A DNA stretch of 32,298 nt, from positions 1 through 32,298 of the forward strand of contig JBAUID010000064.1 of assembly GCA_049680625.1 (NCBI GenBank), given 5' to 3'. Origin of the DNA: JAUIAI01 sp049680625 (GTDB lineage: Bacteria; Pseudomonadota; Gammaproteobacteria; Burkholderiales; Burkholderiaceae_E). Of this stretch, positions 16,102 through 24,233 are shown in pieces. Within the stretch, counting starts at the first letter, position 1, and each line of letters begins with the position of its first letter. Under the pieces are notes generated by a model. That model was given only the letters and a program-made list of their open reading frames with translations, ran no database searches and had not been told where the DNA came from. A program made the translations under genes and the position numbers.

Positions 16102-18330
16102 TTACTCCCTGGACATCGTCACGCTGGCTGCTGCCTCAAAGTCAACATTTTGATCGTTAACCAGATGAACGTGCACCCGGGACAACTCACCGGTAAATCG
16201 ATACGGACCGATGAACCGGCCCGATCCATCATAGTCGCTGACAGTGGTGCCACGGTCAAAACCAATATCCAGGCCAGACCACGAAATCATTAACCAGAAA
16301 ATTCGATTAGTACGCATTTCACCCGCCGGTTCGCCGTTAATCAGCAAGATGCCCACCCCTTCGGGGTAGGCACCCTGCCCCGCGGAACGACGCATTTGAA
16401 AACCCAGGGTACAAGGGCCGCTCGGCACCTCCCGGTCGGACACCACCAGCTGATGTTTGCCGCCAATGTTCAAATCGTGGACCAGGCGGCCATCGCGGAC
16501 GAACAAAGAGTAGCCACCGGTTGCATCACCGTGGGCAATCAATACGCCGTGATCACCTCGCTTCATTTGCACATGCGCCGTTATGTCGTAGCTTCGGCTG
16601 CGCAGGTCCGGCGCAACCTCGGAGGGCACATGGCCAAGGCCGCGCCAGAAAGTGTAGTCAGTGCGCTGGCCGGTAAACCGAGCGGCATTTTCAGCAAAGC
16701 GCTCGGCAAACCGATCATCCAGGGGTAACACCTGGTAACGCTCGGCCTGAATCCACCACTGGTCCACCAGCCGTTTCAGCATTGCCGGGTTGGCATCCGC
16801 CAGGTTGTGTTGTTCGTTGAAATCTTCATCAAGGTGATACAACTCCCAGCGGTCCGCATCAAAATCGGTACCCGGCTTGTGATAAGCAACGGCTTTATAC
16901 CCGTCAACCCAGATTCCGCGATGACCAAACATTTCGAAATGTTGAACCCGCTTACCGGTCACCGCATCAGCGTTCGAAAGTGCCGACGCAAAACTGGTCC
17001 CTTCCATACTGGCCGGTTTGCTCACCCCAATCAGATCCAGAATTGTTGGTGCCAGGTCCTGGACGTGACAAAACTGGTGACGCAGCCCACCAGGGTCTGG
17101 CAGGCAGCCCGCACGCATCCCGGGCCAACGAACAACTAACGGATCCCTAACCCCGCCGCCGTGGGTGTTTTGTTTATAACGCCGAAGCGGGGTGTTGGCC
17201 GCCATGGCCCATCCCCAGGGAAAATTGGCATGCGTGTCCGGCCCCCCAATATCGTCGATTCGCGCGAGTTTTTCGGCTAGCGGCTCTTTCACATGGTTAT
17301 AAGGGCCCATGGCGTTAACGTAACCCAGGGGCCCGCCCTCCTGGCTCGCCCCGTTATCCGACAACACCATTACCAGGGTGTTGTCCAGTTGCCCGGATTG
17401 ATCCAGCCAGTCGATCAGGCGCCCAAGCTGTAGATCAAAATGTTCGAGCATTGCGCCATAAGCAGCCGCCAGGCGGGTAAAGACTTTGTGCTCGTCAACG
17501 CTATGTTCGCCCCAGGCTTTCACCCCGTCGTTACGCGCGGGCAATTCGGTGCCACCAGGCACGATGCCACTGTCGATCTGCCGCTTCAGTCGGTTGGTGC
17601 GGGTGTCATCCCAACCGGTTGCAAACACATCGTCGTATTTGTGAATCAGCTCGCGTGGCGCCTGGTGAGGCGCATGACAGGCACCCGGCATCACCATCGT
17701 CATCCACGGTACGTCTGGTATCGCCGCCACATGAGCCTTCAGGTACCCAACAGCATTGTCAATAAGGTCTTCAGACAGGTGATACCCCGTTGAGTAATCA
17801 CCCGGCGCCTCGATATGGGTGTTGTCCCGAACCAGTTCCGGTGAGTACTGATCGGTTTCGGCATCCAGAAATCCGTAGAAATGATCAAAACCCCGGCCCA
17901 GCGGCCAGCCATCAAAGGGCCCGGTTGGACCGGACTGGGTCAACGGCGTAACGTGCCACTTGCCCACAAAATAGTTGCGATAACCATGGGGTCTGAGCAC
18001 CTCAGCCAGGGTTAAGGCATCGCTGGCGATTTTCCCGCGGTAACCCGGATAACCCGAATCGAAATTCGCCAGGCAACCCATACCAACCGAATGGTGGTTG
18101 CGCCCGGTCAGCAATGAGGCCCGGGTTGTTGAACACATGGCGGTTGTGTGAAAACTGGTAAAGCGAAGGCCGTCGTGCGCCAGGCGGTCAATTGTTGGGG
18201 TCTCAATTTCTGATCCGTAACAACCAAAATCAGCGAAACCAACATCGTCGAGCATTACGATCAAGACGTTCGGTGCGCCTGCCGGTGGTCGCGCGGGCTC
18301 TGGCCAGTGAGGCGGGGAAGATTGATTCAT
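16102..18330 (-). CDS. Arylsulfatase (type I sulfatase, S1 family)
   Basis: A 742-residue sulfatase of the alkaline-phosphatase fold. The N-terminal core has VLIVMLDDVGFADFG, with the metal-ligand Asp pair at residues 28-29. The active-site stretch AMCSTTRASLLTGRNHH has the candidate formylglycine Cys66. FVGKWH supplies the conserved Lys, and LSDNGASQEGG the later metal Asp/Asn. The C-terminal half adds a beta-rich domain. The usual modification motif is CxPxR; here it reads C-S-T-T-R, Thr replacing Pro. There is no signal peptide, so the protein seems cytosolic. GAGAG lies 8 nt before the ATG at 18330. The physiological sulfate ester is unknown. No formylglycine-generating enzyme gene is in this window. 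Confidence 0.93.
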   Translation of the reverse strand: MNQSSPPHWPEPARPPAGAPNVLIVMLDDVGFADFGCYGSEIETPTIDRLAHDGLRFTSFHTTAMCSTTRASLLTGRNHHSVGMGCLANFDSGYPGYRGKIASDALTLAEVLRPHGYRNYFVGKWHVTPLTQSGPTGPFDGWPLGRGFDHFYGFLDAETDQYSPELVRDNTHIEAPGDYSTGYHLSEDLIDNAVGYLKAHVAAIPDVPWMTMVMPGACHAPHQAPRELIHKYDDVFATGWDDTRTNRLKRQIDSGIVPGGTELPARNDGVKAWGEHSVDEHKVFTRLAAAYGAMLEHFDLQLGRLIDWLDQSGQLDNTLVMVLSDNGASQEGGPLGYVNAMGPYNHVKEPLAEKLARIDDIGGPDTHANFPWGWAMAANTPLRRYKQNTHGGGVRDPLVVRWPGMRAGCLPDPGGLRHQFCHVQDLAPTILDLIGVSKPASMEGTSFASALSNADAVTGKRVQHFEMFGHRGIWVDGYKAVAYHKPGTDFDADRWELYHLDEDFNEQHNLADANPAMLKRLVDQWWIQAERYQVLPLDDRFAERFAENAARFTGQRTDYTFWRGLGHVPSEVAPDLRSRSYDITAHVQMKRGDHGVLIAHGDATGGYSLFVRDGRLVHDLNIGGKHQLVVSDREVPSGPCTLGFQMRRSAGQGAYPEGVGILLINGEPAGEMRTNRIFWLMISWSGLDIGFDRGTTVSDYDGSGRFIGPYRFTGELSRVHVHLVNDQNVDFEAAASVTMSRE

Positions 18331-18350
18331 TGGGATACTCTCAGTTTTTT

Positions 18351-18410
18351 ATCTGCTTTATCTGCTTTATCTGCTTTATCTGCTTTATCTGTTTTATCTG
18401 CTTTTTTTTT
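18351..18410. repeat. 9-bp tandem repeat tract plus T9 upstream of the sulfatase
   Basis: Six consecutive 9-mers ATCTGCTTT run from 18351 to 18404, the fifth copy differing by one base (ATCTGTTTT). A run of nine T ends at 18410. The array begins 20 nt upstream of the sulfatase start codon. On the transcribed strand the leader is therefore purine-rich (AAAGCAGAT repeats). Such arrays change length by slippage and could alter promoter spacing or leader structure. Confidence 0.9.
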
Positions 18411-18913
18411 CAAAGTCTGTTCATGGGCTGTTGTCCGATCTTAAGCAATAAATACCACGGTCACCTGACTCCCGGTGCCCGCGGTTAGTGACCGCGACTG
18501 CAGGTGCAGCGGCGCGCGAACTTAACCATTCAGGCCCTGCCGGCCCGCGAAACAATCAGCGGGAAATAAACGGCTGACAATACGTCCAGTTGTAGTCGCT
18601 CACCTTATCGGTTACCCAACGAACCCGGCCATATCGCAGATCTCAAGCGCCGATTATCCCTCTGGTTATCTTTTCAGCGACCAGTTACCTATAGGTGGTC
18701 ATCCGGGAAACATGATTTAACCGGGTACGAACCAATCTGACCAACCTGAAACGCTTTGAACACCCAGGCAGCCAATTAAACGCACATATCAACCATCGGT
18801 CGGACTTCGGCCGGCCACCACTAAATACCGACTGCAAATTGCCGAAGCACCACTTGCCAAATGCCCGGCTTGTCAATCGTTGCTTGTCGGTCGCTTTATC
18901 ACACGGAACCCTG
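18411..18913. other. Intergenic region between divergent sulfatase and BLUF genes
   Basis: About 500 nt without a convincing gene on either strand. It holds a 6-bp hairpin CGCGGT-TAGTG-ACCGCG at 18480-18496, which could be an operator. It must contain the promoters of both neighbours. No clear -35/-10 pair was identified; a TTGTCA near 18869 has no well-spaced partner. Confidence 0.5.
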
Positions 18914-19369
18914 ATGGCTGAACTTATTCATTGTATATATGCTAGTGCGCTTTCACCCGGTGTCACCGAATCAGAAATTGCCGCCCTCCTGCAACATGCT
19001 CGGGAAAAAAACGCCAGACTCGGTTTAACAGGGATGCTGGTTTTTTGTGACCAAAGCTTCTTCCAGGTACTGGAAGGGCCCGAAGACGTTGTTGACGCCG
19101 TTTACGAAAAAATCGAAGGGGACAACCGCCATTGCCATATCACCAAAGTGATCCGGGAGAGCATTGACCATCGCCACTTTGAAGAATGGACCATGGGTTT
19201 TACAAAAATGACCCATACCGATCTAGCCAGCCTGGCCGAATCTAACGACTTTTTCGCTGGTGGCGAGAGCCTCTCAGCAATCGACGCGGGGCGTGCCAAA
19301 AAGTTACTGACAGCCTTTCGCAAGGGCCGCTGGCGGCAAAGCCTTTCAGGTGCACGGCAAGCCGCATGA
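18914..19369 (+). CDS. BLUF-domain blue-light photoreceptor
   Basis: A 151-residue short BLUF (sensor of blue light using FAD) protein. The flavin site is complete: Tyr9 in IHCIYAS, Asn33 in KNARLGLTG, Gln51 in QSFFQVLEG, and the switch region with Trp92 and Met94 in EWTMGF. The BLUF fold occupies residues 2-95, followed by an approximately 55-residue helical cap that is the usual output surface of short BLUF proteins. The ATG at 18914 is chosen because the fold starts immediately after it; the frame is open further upstream but that part is not BLUF-like. Its stop overlaps the start of the EAL gene by ATGA. The natural inference is that it light-regulates that enzyme by direct contact. Confidence 0.92.
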   Translation: MAELIHCIYASALSPGVTESEIAALLQHAREKNARLGLTGMLVFCDQSFFQVLEGPEDVVDAVYEKIEGDNRHCHITKVIRESIDHRHFEEWTMGFTKMTHTDLASLAESNDFFAGGESLSAIDAGRAKKLLTAFRKGRWRQSLSGARQAA

Positions 19370-20166
19370 GCACTGCACCCGATGCATTTCGAGAACAACC
19401 ACCAATTGCCGCAGCGCCGTGCAGTTCGCCAGAACAAGAAGACAAAGCTGGTGATCAGCTTTCGACAATCCCCTACTCGTATGCGTTCCAGCCAATCGTC
19501 AATGTCACTGGACGAAAAGTATTTTCGTACGAAGCGCTGATTCGGGGCCCGGGCCAGGAGCCTGCCTGGCATGTATTGCAACAAGTGCCTGCTGAGCTGA
19601 AATATCAGTTTGATCGCAAAAGCCGGGCAAGCGCGGTCTCCCTGGCAGGGCAACTGGGCATCAGCTGCCTTATCAATCTGAACTATTTGCCGGACAGCAT
19701 CACCCAGAGCGTCTCGGCAATTGAGGACACGCTGGCCGCCGCCGAACAGGCCAACATTCCACCCCGTCAACTCGTCATTGAAGTGACCGAATCTGAAATG
19801 GTGAGCGATGTTTCCCGTTTTACGTCAACTCTGAATGAATATAGAAAACTTGGTATCCAGACCGCCATAGACGACTTTGGCGCGGGTTACTCCGGCCTTA
19901 ACTTGTTGGCGGAGTTCCAGCCCGACCAGGTAAAAATAGACATGCAGCTGGTGCGTGATATTCAGCGTAACGGTCCAAGACAAGCAATAGTCCGTGCCGT
20001 CTTCCAGGTGTGCCTGGACCTGGGTATTGACATGATTGTTGAGGGTGTCGAAACCATTGCAGAATACCAATGGTTGCTTGATCAAGGCATTGAATTGTTC
20101 CAGGGCTACTTATTCGCGCGCCCCGGCTTCGAATCATTGCCCTCAGTAAATTATCCGGCCAGCTAG
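19366..20166 (+). CDS. EAL-domain c-di-GMP phosphodiesterase
   Basis: A 266-residue protein made of one EAL domain after a 35-residue polar, flexible N-terminus. The catalytic residues look intact: EAL at 56-58, an Asn of the INLNYL strand, Glu139 in VIEVTES, Asp169-Asp170 in DDFGAGYSG, Lys190, Glu226 in VEGVET, and Gln246 in FQGYLFARP. It should hydrolyse c-di-GMP to pGpG in the cytosol. It has no sensor domain of its own. Translational coupling to the BLUF gene suggests that BLUF is the sensor. The stop overlaps tail-to-tail with the thioesterase stop in the tetranucleotide CTAG. In BlrP1 and YcgF the same two domains are fused; R. palustris PapB/PapA is a split precedent. Confidence 0.92.
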   Translation: MSTAPDAFREQPPIAAAPCSSPEQEDKAGDQLSTIPYSYAFQPIVNVTGRKVFSYEALIRGPGQEPAWHVLQQVPAELKYQFDRKSRASAVSLAGQLGISCLINLNYLPDSITQSVSAIEDTLAAAEQANIPPRQLVIEVTESEMVSDVSRFTSTLNEYRKLGIQTAIDDFGAGYSGLNLLAEFQPDQVKIDMQLVRDIQRNGPRQAIVRAVFQVCLDLGIDMIVEGVETIAEYQWLLDQGIELFQGYLFARPGFESLPSVNYPAS

Positions 20167-20585
20167 AGAACCATTTGGGTTTGGGTGATTAAGGCAATCA
20201 GCTTGTCGTCCTGGGTGCAGATCCGGGTTTGCCAGACTGACAACCGCCGCCCGACTTTAACCGGGGTCGCCACCCCAATCACTGTTGTCCCGGCAGGCGC
20301 ACCGCTCAGGAAATTGGTCTTGCTCTCGGTCGTTGTTGTCCGGCTGCTGCCCGGCGGTAAATTCAATCTCGCGCCGATTGCCCCCAGTGTATCGGCAAAG
20401 CTCATAATGGCGCCGCCGTGCATGATGCCACCGGAAGTACACAAATCGGGCCGAATATGCAGCTCGGCAACAATCCGTTCTTTGCTTAGTTCTGTGGTTC
20501 GGATGCCGAGCATTTTTGCATAAGGAATTGACTCGACAGGTGACTCGACCGTTGACTCAACGGGTGGCTTGGATTGTTCAGGCAT
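20163..20585 (-). CDS. PaaI-family hotdog thioesterase
   Basis: A hotdog-fold acyl-CoA thioesterase of the PaaI type, 140 residues from the ATG at 20585. The helix signature SGGIMHGGAIMSFADTLGA carries the HGG motif and the Asp expected near the active site. The TTTTESKTNFLSGAP strand follows as in 4-hydroxybenzoyl-CoA/phenylacetate-type enzymes. The 20585 start has AAGGA 10 nt upstream. In-frame ATGs at 20624 and 20651 and a TTG at 20678 would add a low-complexity N-terminus. Residues 9-19 contain a short VES-type repeat. Hydrolysis of aryl- or acyl-CoA esters is the family role; the exact substrate is unknown. It may relate to the crotonase and arylacetyl-CoA-forming genes nearby. Confidence 0.87.
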   Translation of the reverse strand: MPEQSKPPVESTVESPVESIPYAKMLGIRTTELSKERIVAELHIRPDLCTSGGIMHGGAIMSFADTLGAIGARLNLPPGSSRTTTTESKTNFLSGAPAGTTVIGVATPVKVGRRLSVWQTRICTQDDKLIALITQTQMVL

Positions 20586-20725
20586 CCCGGGGCTATCCTT
20601 TGTTGTATTTTTTGAGTTGGGCATAGTGTTTGCCACTGGCCGGATATTACGCATTGTCTGCGCAACCCGCAACGACAAACGAGTACGCTATCGCAAGCCG
20701 CTCAGGGTAGCGGTATTATCGGGAA

Positions 20726-21199
20726 ATGAACTACTGGTTAATGAAATCGGAGCCCAGCGATTGTTCAATTGACGATGCATTGGCGGCAAGTCAACAGACT
20801 ACGTCGTGGACCGGGGTTCGCAATTACCAGGCGCGAAACTTCATGCGTGACGCCATGCAGATCGGTGATGGTGTGTTGTTCTATCATTCCAGCTGTCCGC
20901 AGCCCGGTATTGCCGGCCTTGCTGAAATCGTTTCTGGGGTTTACCCGGACCCAACGCAATTCGACCCAACCTCACCGTACTTCGACCCAAAGTCATCATT
21001 GGATAACCCGCGCTGGTTTACGTTAGACGTGCAGGCGACGAGAAAATGTGAGCTGATTGATCTGAAGACGCTGCGCGAACATACCGCCCTGAGCAGCCTG
21101 CAGGTACTGCGACGCGGAAACCGTCTGTCGATCACCCCGGTTGACGCGAAGCAGTGGCGGTACATCTGCATAAAGCTGGTGACAGTCATTGACGACTGA
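20726..21199 (+). CDS. EVE domain-containing protein
   Basis: A 157-residue single EVE domain of the PUA-like superfamily. It begins with the family-defining YWLMKSEP and continues with GVRNYQARNFMRD, GDGVLFYHSSC and IAGLAEIV, the typical order seen in thymocyte nuclear protein 1 homologues. Bacterial EVE proteins are thought to bind modified bases in nucleic acids, sometimes near restriction systems, but none is visible here. It is most likely the common housekeeping form found in many gammaproteobacteria. It is divergent from the thioesterase with 140 nt between the chosen starts. About 250 nt follow to the FIST gene without an obvious gene. Confidence 0.92.
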   Translation: MNYWLMKSEPSDCSIDDALAASQQTTSWTGVRNYQARNFMRDAMQIGDGVLFYHSSCPQPGIAGLAEIVSGVYPDPTQFDPTSPYFDPKSSLDNPRWFTLDVQATRKCELIDLKTLREHTALSSLQVLRRGNRLSITPVDAKQWRYICIKLVTVIDD

Positions 21200-21446
21200 A
21201 TCACGACCCTATTCTTTTCAACCGAAGAGACCTCTTCGATACCAATGCCAAACTCGCGTGCAACCCGAAAATCCCTTGGGGCCAGACGCGTAACCGGGAA
21301 CGACCGCCCATTCACCCCCTATCCACCGTCGGCCTCAGCAGACCGGGCGGCGGCTCAAGTTCCTCTCTGATTTTGCCGTTGGATAGGAAGACTAACGCTC
21401 CCCGTACCGGGGCCCGTTGATATCACTGCCTGAGGGGTAAGCACAA

Positions 21447-22577
21447 ATGAGAGTAGAACAGCTGCGTTGGACAGACGAGGAAGTCTGGTCAACAGTAAAT
21501 TCAGACCTGCGCGGTGGCGAACAGCCCGCTTTGGTTCTGGTCTTTGCGTCCCCAAAACACATCCATAACGAAGGGGCTCTTAACCAACTCCGATCACGCT
21601 ACCCGGATGCGGTGATTGCCGGCGGTTCAACAGCAGGCAACGTGATAGGAACATCAAGTTCTGATTCCGATATTGCGGCAACTGCGATTGCATTTGACCA
21701 CGGTCGCGTGCGGCTGACCTCCGTTCTAATCGAGCCATCGACCAATGTCAGTGAAATCGCCCAAGCAGCGGTTGAACACCTGCTCGAGGAGGACTTACGC
21801 CACGTCTTTGTCCTGTCTGACGGCCTTAACGTGAACGGCAGTGAGCTAGCCAAAGGGCTGAACAAGCGTGTCGATGTAACGGTGTCCGGCGGCTTGATGG
21901 GTGATAACGGTGCCTTTGCGCATACGTATGTCATAGCCAACGGCCCACCCAAAGCGAATCAGATTGCCTTGATCGGGTTTTACGGAGAGCAACTATCTGT
22001 CACTCACGGTTGTTTCGCTGGCTGGGAAGAGTTCGGTATTAATCGGGTAGTGACGCGCTCATCGGGAAATATTGTTTATGAAATTGACGATCAGCCCGCG
22101 CTGGCACTGTATAAGAAGTACCTGGGTGATGCAGCTGCCGATCTGCCTGGTAGCGGTTTGCGATTTCCGCTCAGTATTCGCAGCGATACGGATCAGATGC
22201 TGATCCGCACCTTACTCAGCGTCGATGAAGAAAATCAAAGCCTTACGTTTGCCGGCGACGTACCGGAGGGTGCCACCACTTTGTTAATGAAGGGCAGCAC
22301 CGACAACCTGATCGACGGTGCCGAGCACGCAGCAAACCAGGCACAACGAGGCAAAAATCGATGCGACTTAGCGGTAATCATCAGCTGTGTCGGGCGAAGA
22401 ATGGTCATGGACCAGATGGCCGACGAAGAACTTGAGGTCATCTACGAAACCCTTGGAGAAAACACCCGGCTTGCAGGTTTCTATTCCTACGGTGAGTTAT
22501 CACCGCAAGGCAATGAGTTCGTCAAATGCAGTCTACACAACCAAACGATGACGCTGTTCACGTTAAGCGAAGCATGA
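21447..22577 (+). CDS. FIST sensor protein (FIST_N + FIST_C)
   Basis: A 376-residue soluble FIST protein. The N-terminal half contains the signature RYPDAVIAGGSTAGNV (about 51-66) and SGGLMGDNGAF. The C-terminal FIST_C half includes LYKKYLGD, RTLLSVDEENQSLTFAGDVPEG and the terminal FYSYGELSP. FIST domains are proposed small-ligand sensors, possibly for amino acids, and are often tied to chemotaxis or c-di-GMP proteins. GAGGGG lies 9 nt before the ATG. The stop is one base from the start of the GGDEF-EAL gene (TGACATG), so the two are surely co-translated. It has no membrane segment, so it would act as a cytosolic partner sensor. Confidence 0.92.
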   Translation: MRVEQLRWTDEEVWSTVNSDLRGGEQPALVLVFASPKHIHNEGALNQLRSRYPDAVIAGGSTAGNVIGTSSSDSDIAATAIAFDHGRVRLTSVLIEPSTNVSEIAQAAVEHLLEEDLRHVFVLSDGLNVNGSELAKGLNKRVDVTVSGGLMGDNGAFAHTYVIANGPPKANQIALIGFYGEQLSVTHGCFAGWEEFGINRVVTRSSGNIVYEIDDQPALALYKKYLGDAAADLPGSGLRFPLSIRSDTDQMLIRTLLSVDEENQSLTFAGDVPEGATTLLMKGSTDNLIDGAEHAANQAQRGKNRCDLAVIISCVGRRMVMDQMADEELEVIYETLGENTRLAGFYSYGELSPQGNEFVKCSLHNQTMTLFTLSEA

Positions 22578-22578
22578 C

Positions 22579-24171
22579 ATGAACCGCCTGCTGAAACGGC
22601 AGATAAGGCGCTTTCTGGGTGAGGACTACGCGAGCAATCCGGCGTATTCCGATTCGCGGCTTGACGATTTTCTAGCGGCAGTAGAGCAGTCTTATGAATT
22701 CAATCAGAAAGAGCTCCAGCTGCTGGAACGTACGCTTGAGATCAACTCGGACGAGTTGAACACGGCCAATCTCCAGCTGAAAGAACAGAACGAAGCCATC
22801 AGCAAACTCGCTACCCGGGACACCTTGACCGGGTTGGCCAACCGCCTGGCATGCCATGAGCGTGTCTCGCTGGCGCTGAAACACTCCAGGCGCTATAACC
22901 GCCAGTTCTCATTGCTGTTTATCGATCTCGACCGGTTCAAGAGAATCAACGACACACTCGGTCATCATATCGGTGACGAATTGCTGATCCAGGTAGCACG
23001 CCGTCTCACTGAGAACGTTCGGGAAACCGATATGGTGTCACGATTGGGCGGCGATGAGTTCACTGTGCTGCTGGAAATGATCGAGCTCCCGCAAACCGCC
23101 CAGGCGATTGGCACCAAACTGCTGCGTGAGTTATCCCGCCCTTATCTCATTGAAGGCAGAGAGCTGAATATCACCGCCAGCATTGGCATTGGTTTGTATC
23201 CAACCGATGGTGTGGACGTCGTTGAGATATTCAAAAATGCTGACACGGCCATGTACCATGTCAAAGACAACGGACGAAACAATGTTCAAGTCTACGACCC
23301 GGGGATGCACGAAAACGCAATGCAAGACCTTGAACTGGAAACTTCTCTGCGCAAGGCTATTACACAGAATGAGCTGAGTATTCATTATCAGCCCAAGCTC
23401 GATGTGGCCAGCCGACGTTTGTCCGGAATGGAAGCATTATTGCGGTGGACCAGTAGTGCGCACGGAAGCGTCTCACCCGGGACGTTTATTCCGATTGCCG
23501 AGAGCTCGGGTTTGATTATTTCGCTCGGCGCCTGGGTAATCTACAACGCGTGTATGCAAAACGCGGCATGGCAAAGAAAGGGACTGCGACCTATGTCAGT
23601 CGCTGTCAATATTTCGTCAATGCAGCTTGCCCATGAAAGTTTTATTGATTCAATCGATCGTGCACTCGAAGACTCCGGCCTGCCTTCCCGTTACCTGGAA
23701 CTCGAAATAACCGAAAGCATGATCATGCGAACCGACGACATGGTAATTGGTAACATCGCGCACCTGAAGAACCGCGGGATCATGTTGTCAATTGACGACT
23801 TTGGAACCGGGTACTCATCTCTCAGTGCAATCAAAAAGTACCCCATCGACAGCTTGAAAATTGATCAGAGTTTTGTCCGAGATGTTGCCTCAGACCCCGA
23901 TGATGCAGCCATTGTCACCGCCATTATTGCGATGTCTCAAAGCCTGAACCTCAATGTGATTGCAGAAGGCGTCGAAACGGCAGAGCAGCTTGCCTGCATG
24001 ACCCGGGAAGGCTGCAATGTGATTCAGGGTTATCTGATCAGCCGTCCGTTGCCGGTTGAGGCATTCGAACAATTGTTGGCAGACGATCCGGACTATACCG
24101 AATTGTTGGCTTGCGATGACTCATTACTGACAGTTCGGGGTCGCGAGGCGGAAGTGGTTAGCAGCCGTTAG
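22579..24171 (+). CDS. GGDEF-EAL bifunctional c-di-GMP enzyme
   Basis: A 530-residue protein. Residues 1-75 form a charged, heptad-like helix (around QKELQLLERTLEI) probably acting as a dimerising signalling coil. The GGDEF domain follows (about 78-242) with an intact GGDEF at 157-161 and an inhibitory-site RxxD (RETD, 148-151) five residues ahead. The EAL domain (about 255-510) keeps EAL at 285-287, ITES, DDFGTGYSS, LKIDQSFV and EGVET. Both synthase and phosphodiesterase sites look intact, so net activity cannot be predicted. It lacks transmembrane or PAS domains; the FIST protein encoded one base upstream is the likely sensory input. Confidence 0.93.
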   Translation: MNRLLKRQIRRFLGEDYASNPAYSDSRLDDFLAAVEQSYEFNQKELQLLERTLEINSDELNTANLQLKEQNEAISKLATRDTLTGLANRLACHERVSLALKHSRRYNRQFSLLFIDLDRFKRINDTLGHHIGDELLIQVARRLTENVRETDMVSRLGGDEFTVLLEMIELPQTAQAIGTKLLRELSRPYLIEGRELNITASIGIGLYPTDGVDVVEIFKNADTAMYHVKDNGRNNVQVYDPGMHENAMQDLELETSLRKAITQNELSIHYQPKLDVASRRLSGMEALLRWTSSAHGSVSPGTFIPIAESSGLIISLGAWVIYNACMQNAAWQRKGLRPMSVAVNISSMQLAHESFIDSIDRALEDSGLPSRYLELEITESMIMRTDDMVIGNIAHLKNRGIMLSIDDFGTGYSSLSAIKKYPIDSLKIDQSFVRDVASDPDDAAIVTAIIAMSQSLNLNVIAEGVETAEQLACMTREGCNVIQGYLISRPLPVEAFEQLLADDPDYTELLACDDSLLTVRGREAEVVSSR

Positions 24172-24212
24172 CCTGGACTATGTCGCACCAAGCTTCAACG
24201 ACTCTTTACACT

Positions 24213-24232
24213 TGACTATTAACAAATAGTCA
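24213..24232. terminator. Perfect inverted repeat between convergent genes
   Basis: TGACTATT (24213-24220) pairs with AATAGTCA (24225-24232) around the loop AACA. It lies about 40 nt after the GGDEF-EAL stop and directly next to the GNAT stop at 24234. It is likely a shared terminator. The stem is AT-rich, so an operator role cannot be excluded. Confidence 0.45.
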
Positions 24233-24233
24233 G

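Noticed and set aside
18402..18410. Run of nine T as a terminator tail.
   Set aside because: No GC stem precedes it on the plus strand and no plus-strand gene ends there.
18192..18488. Plus-strand open frame with an Ile-Cys-Phe repeat.
   Set aside because: It is the translation of the 9-bp DNA repeat plus sulfatase antisense, not a protein.
21200..21446. Protein-like minus-strand translation (for example LVFLSNGKIREELEPPP, then a TGA and FPVTRLAPRDFRVAREF) between the EVE and FIST genes.
   Set aside because: No start codon upstream, an internal stop, and the frame runs on antisense through the EVE gene. It might be another gene remnant, but the support is too thin.
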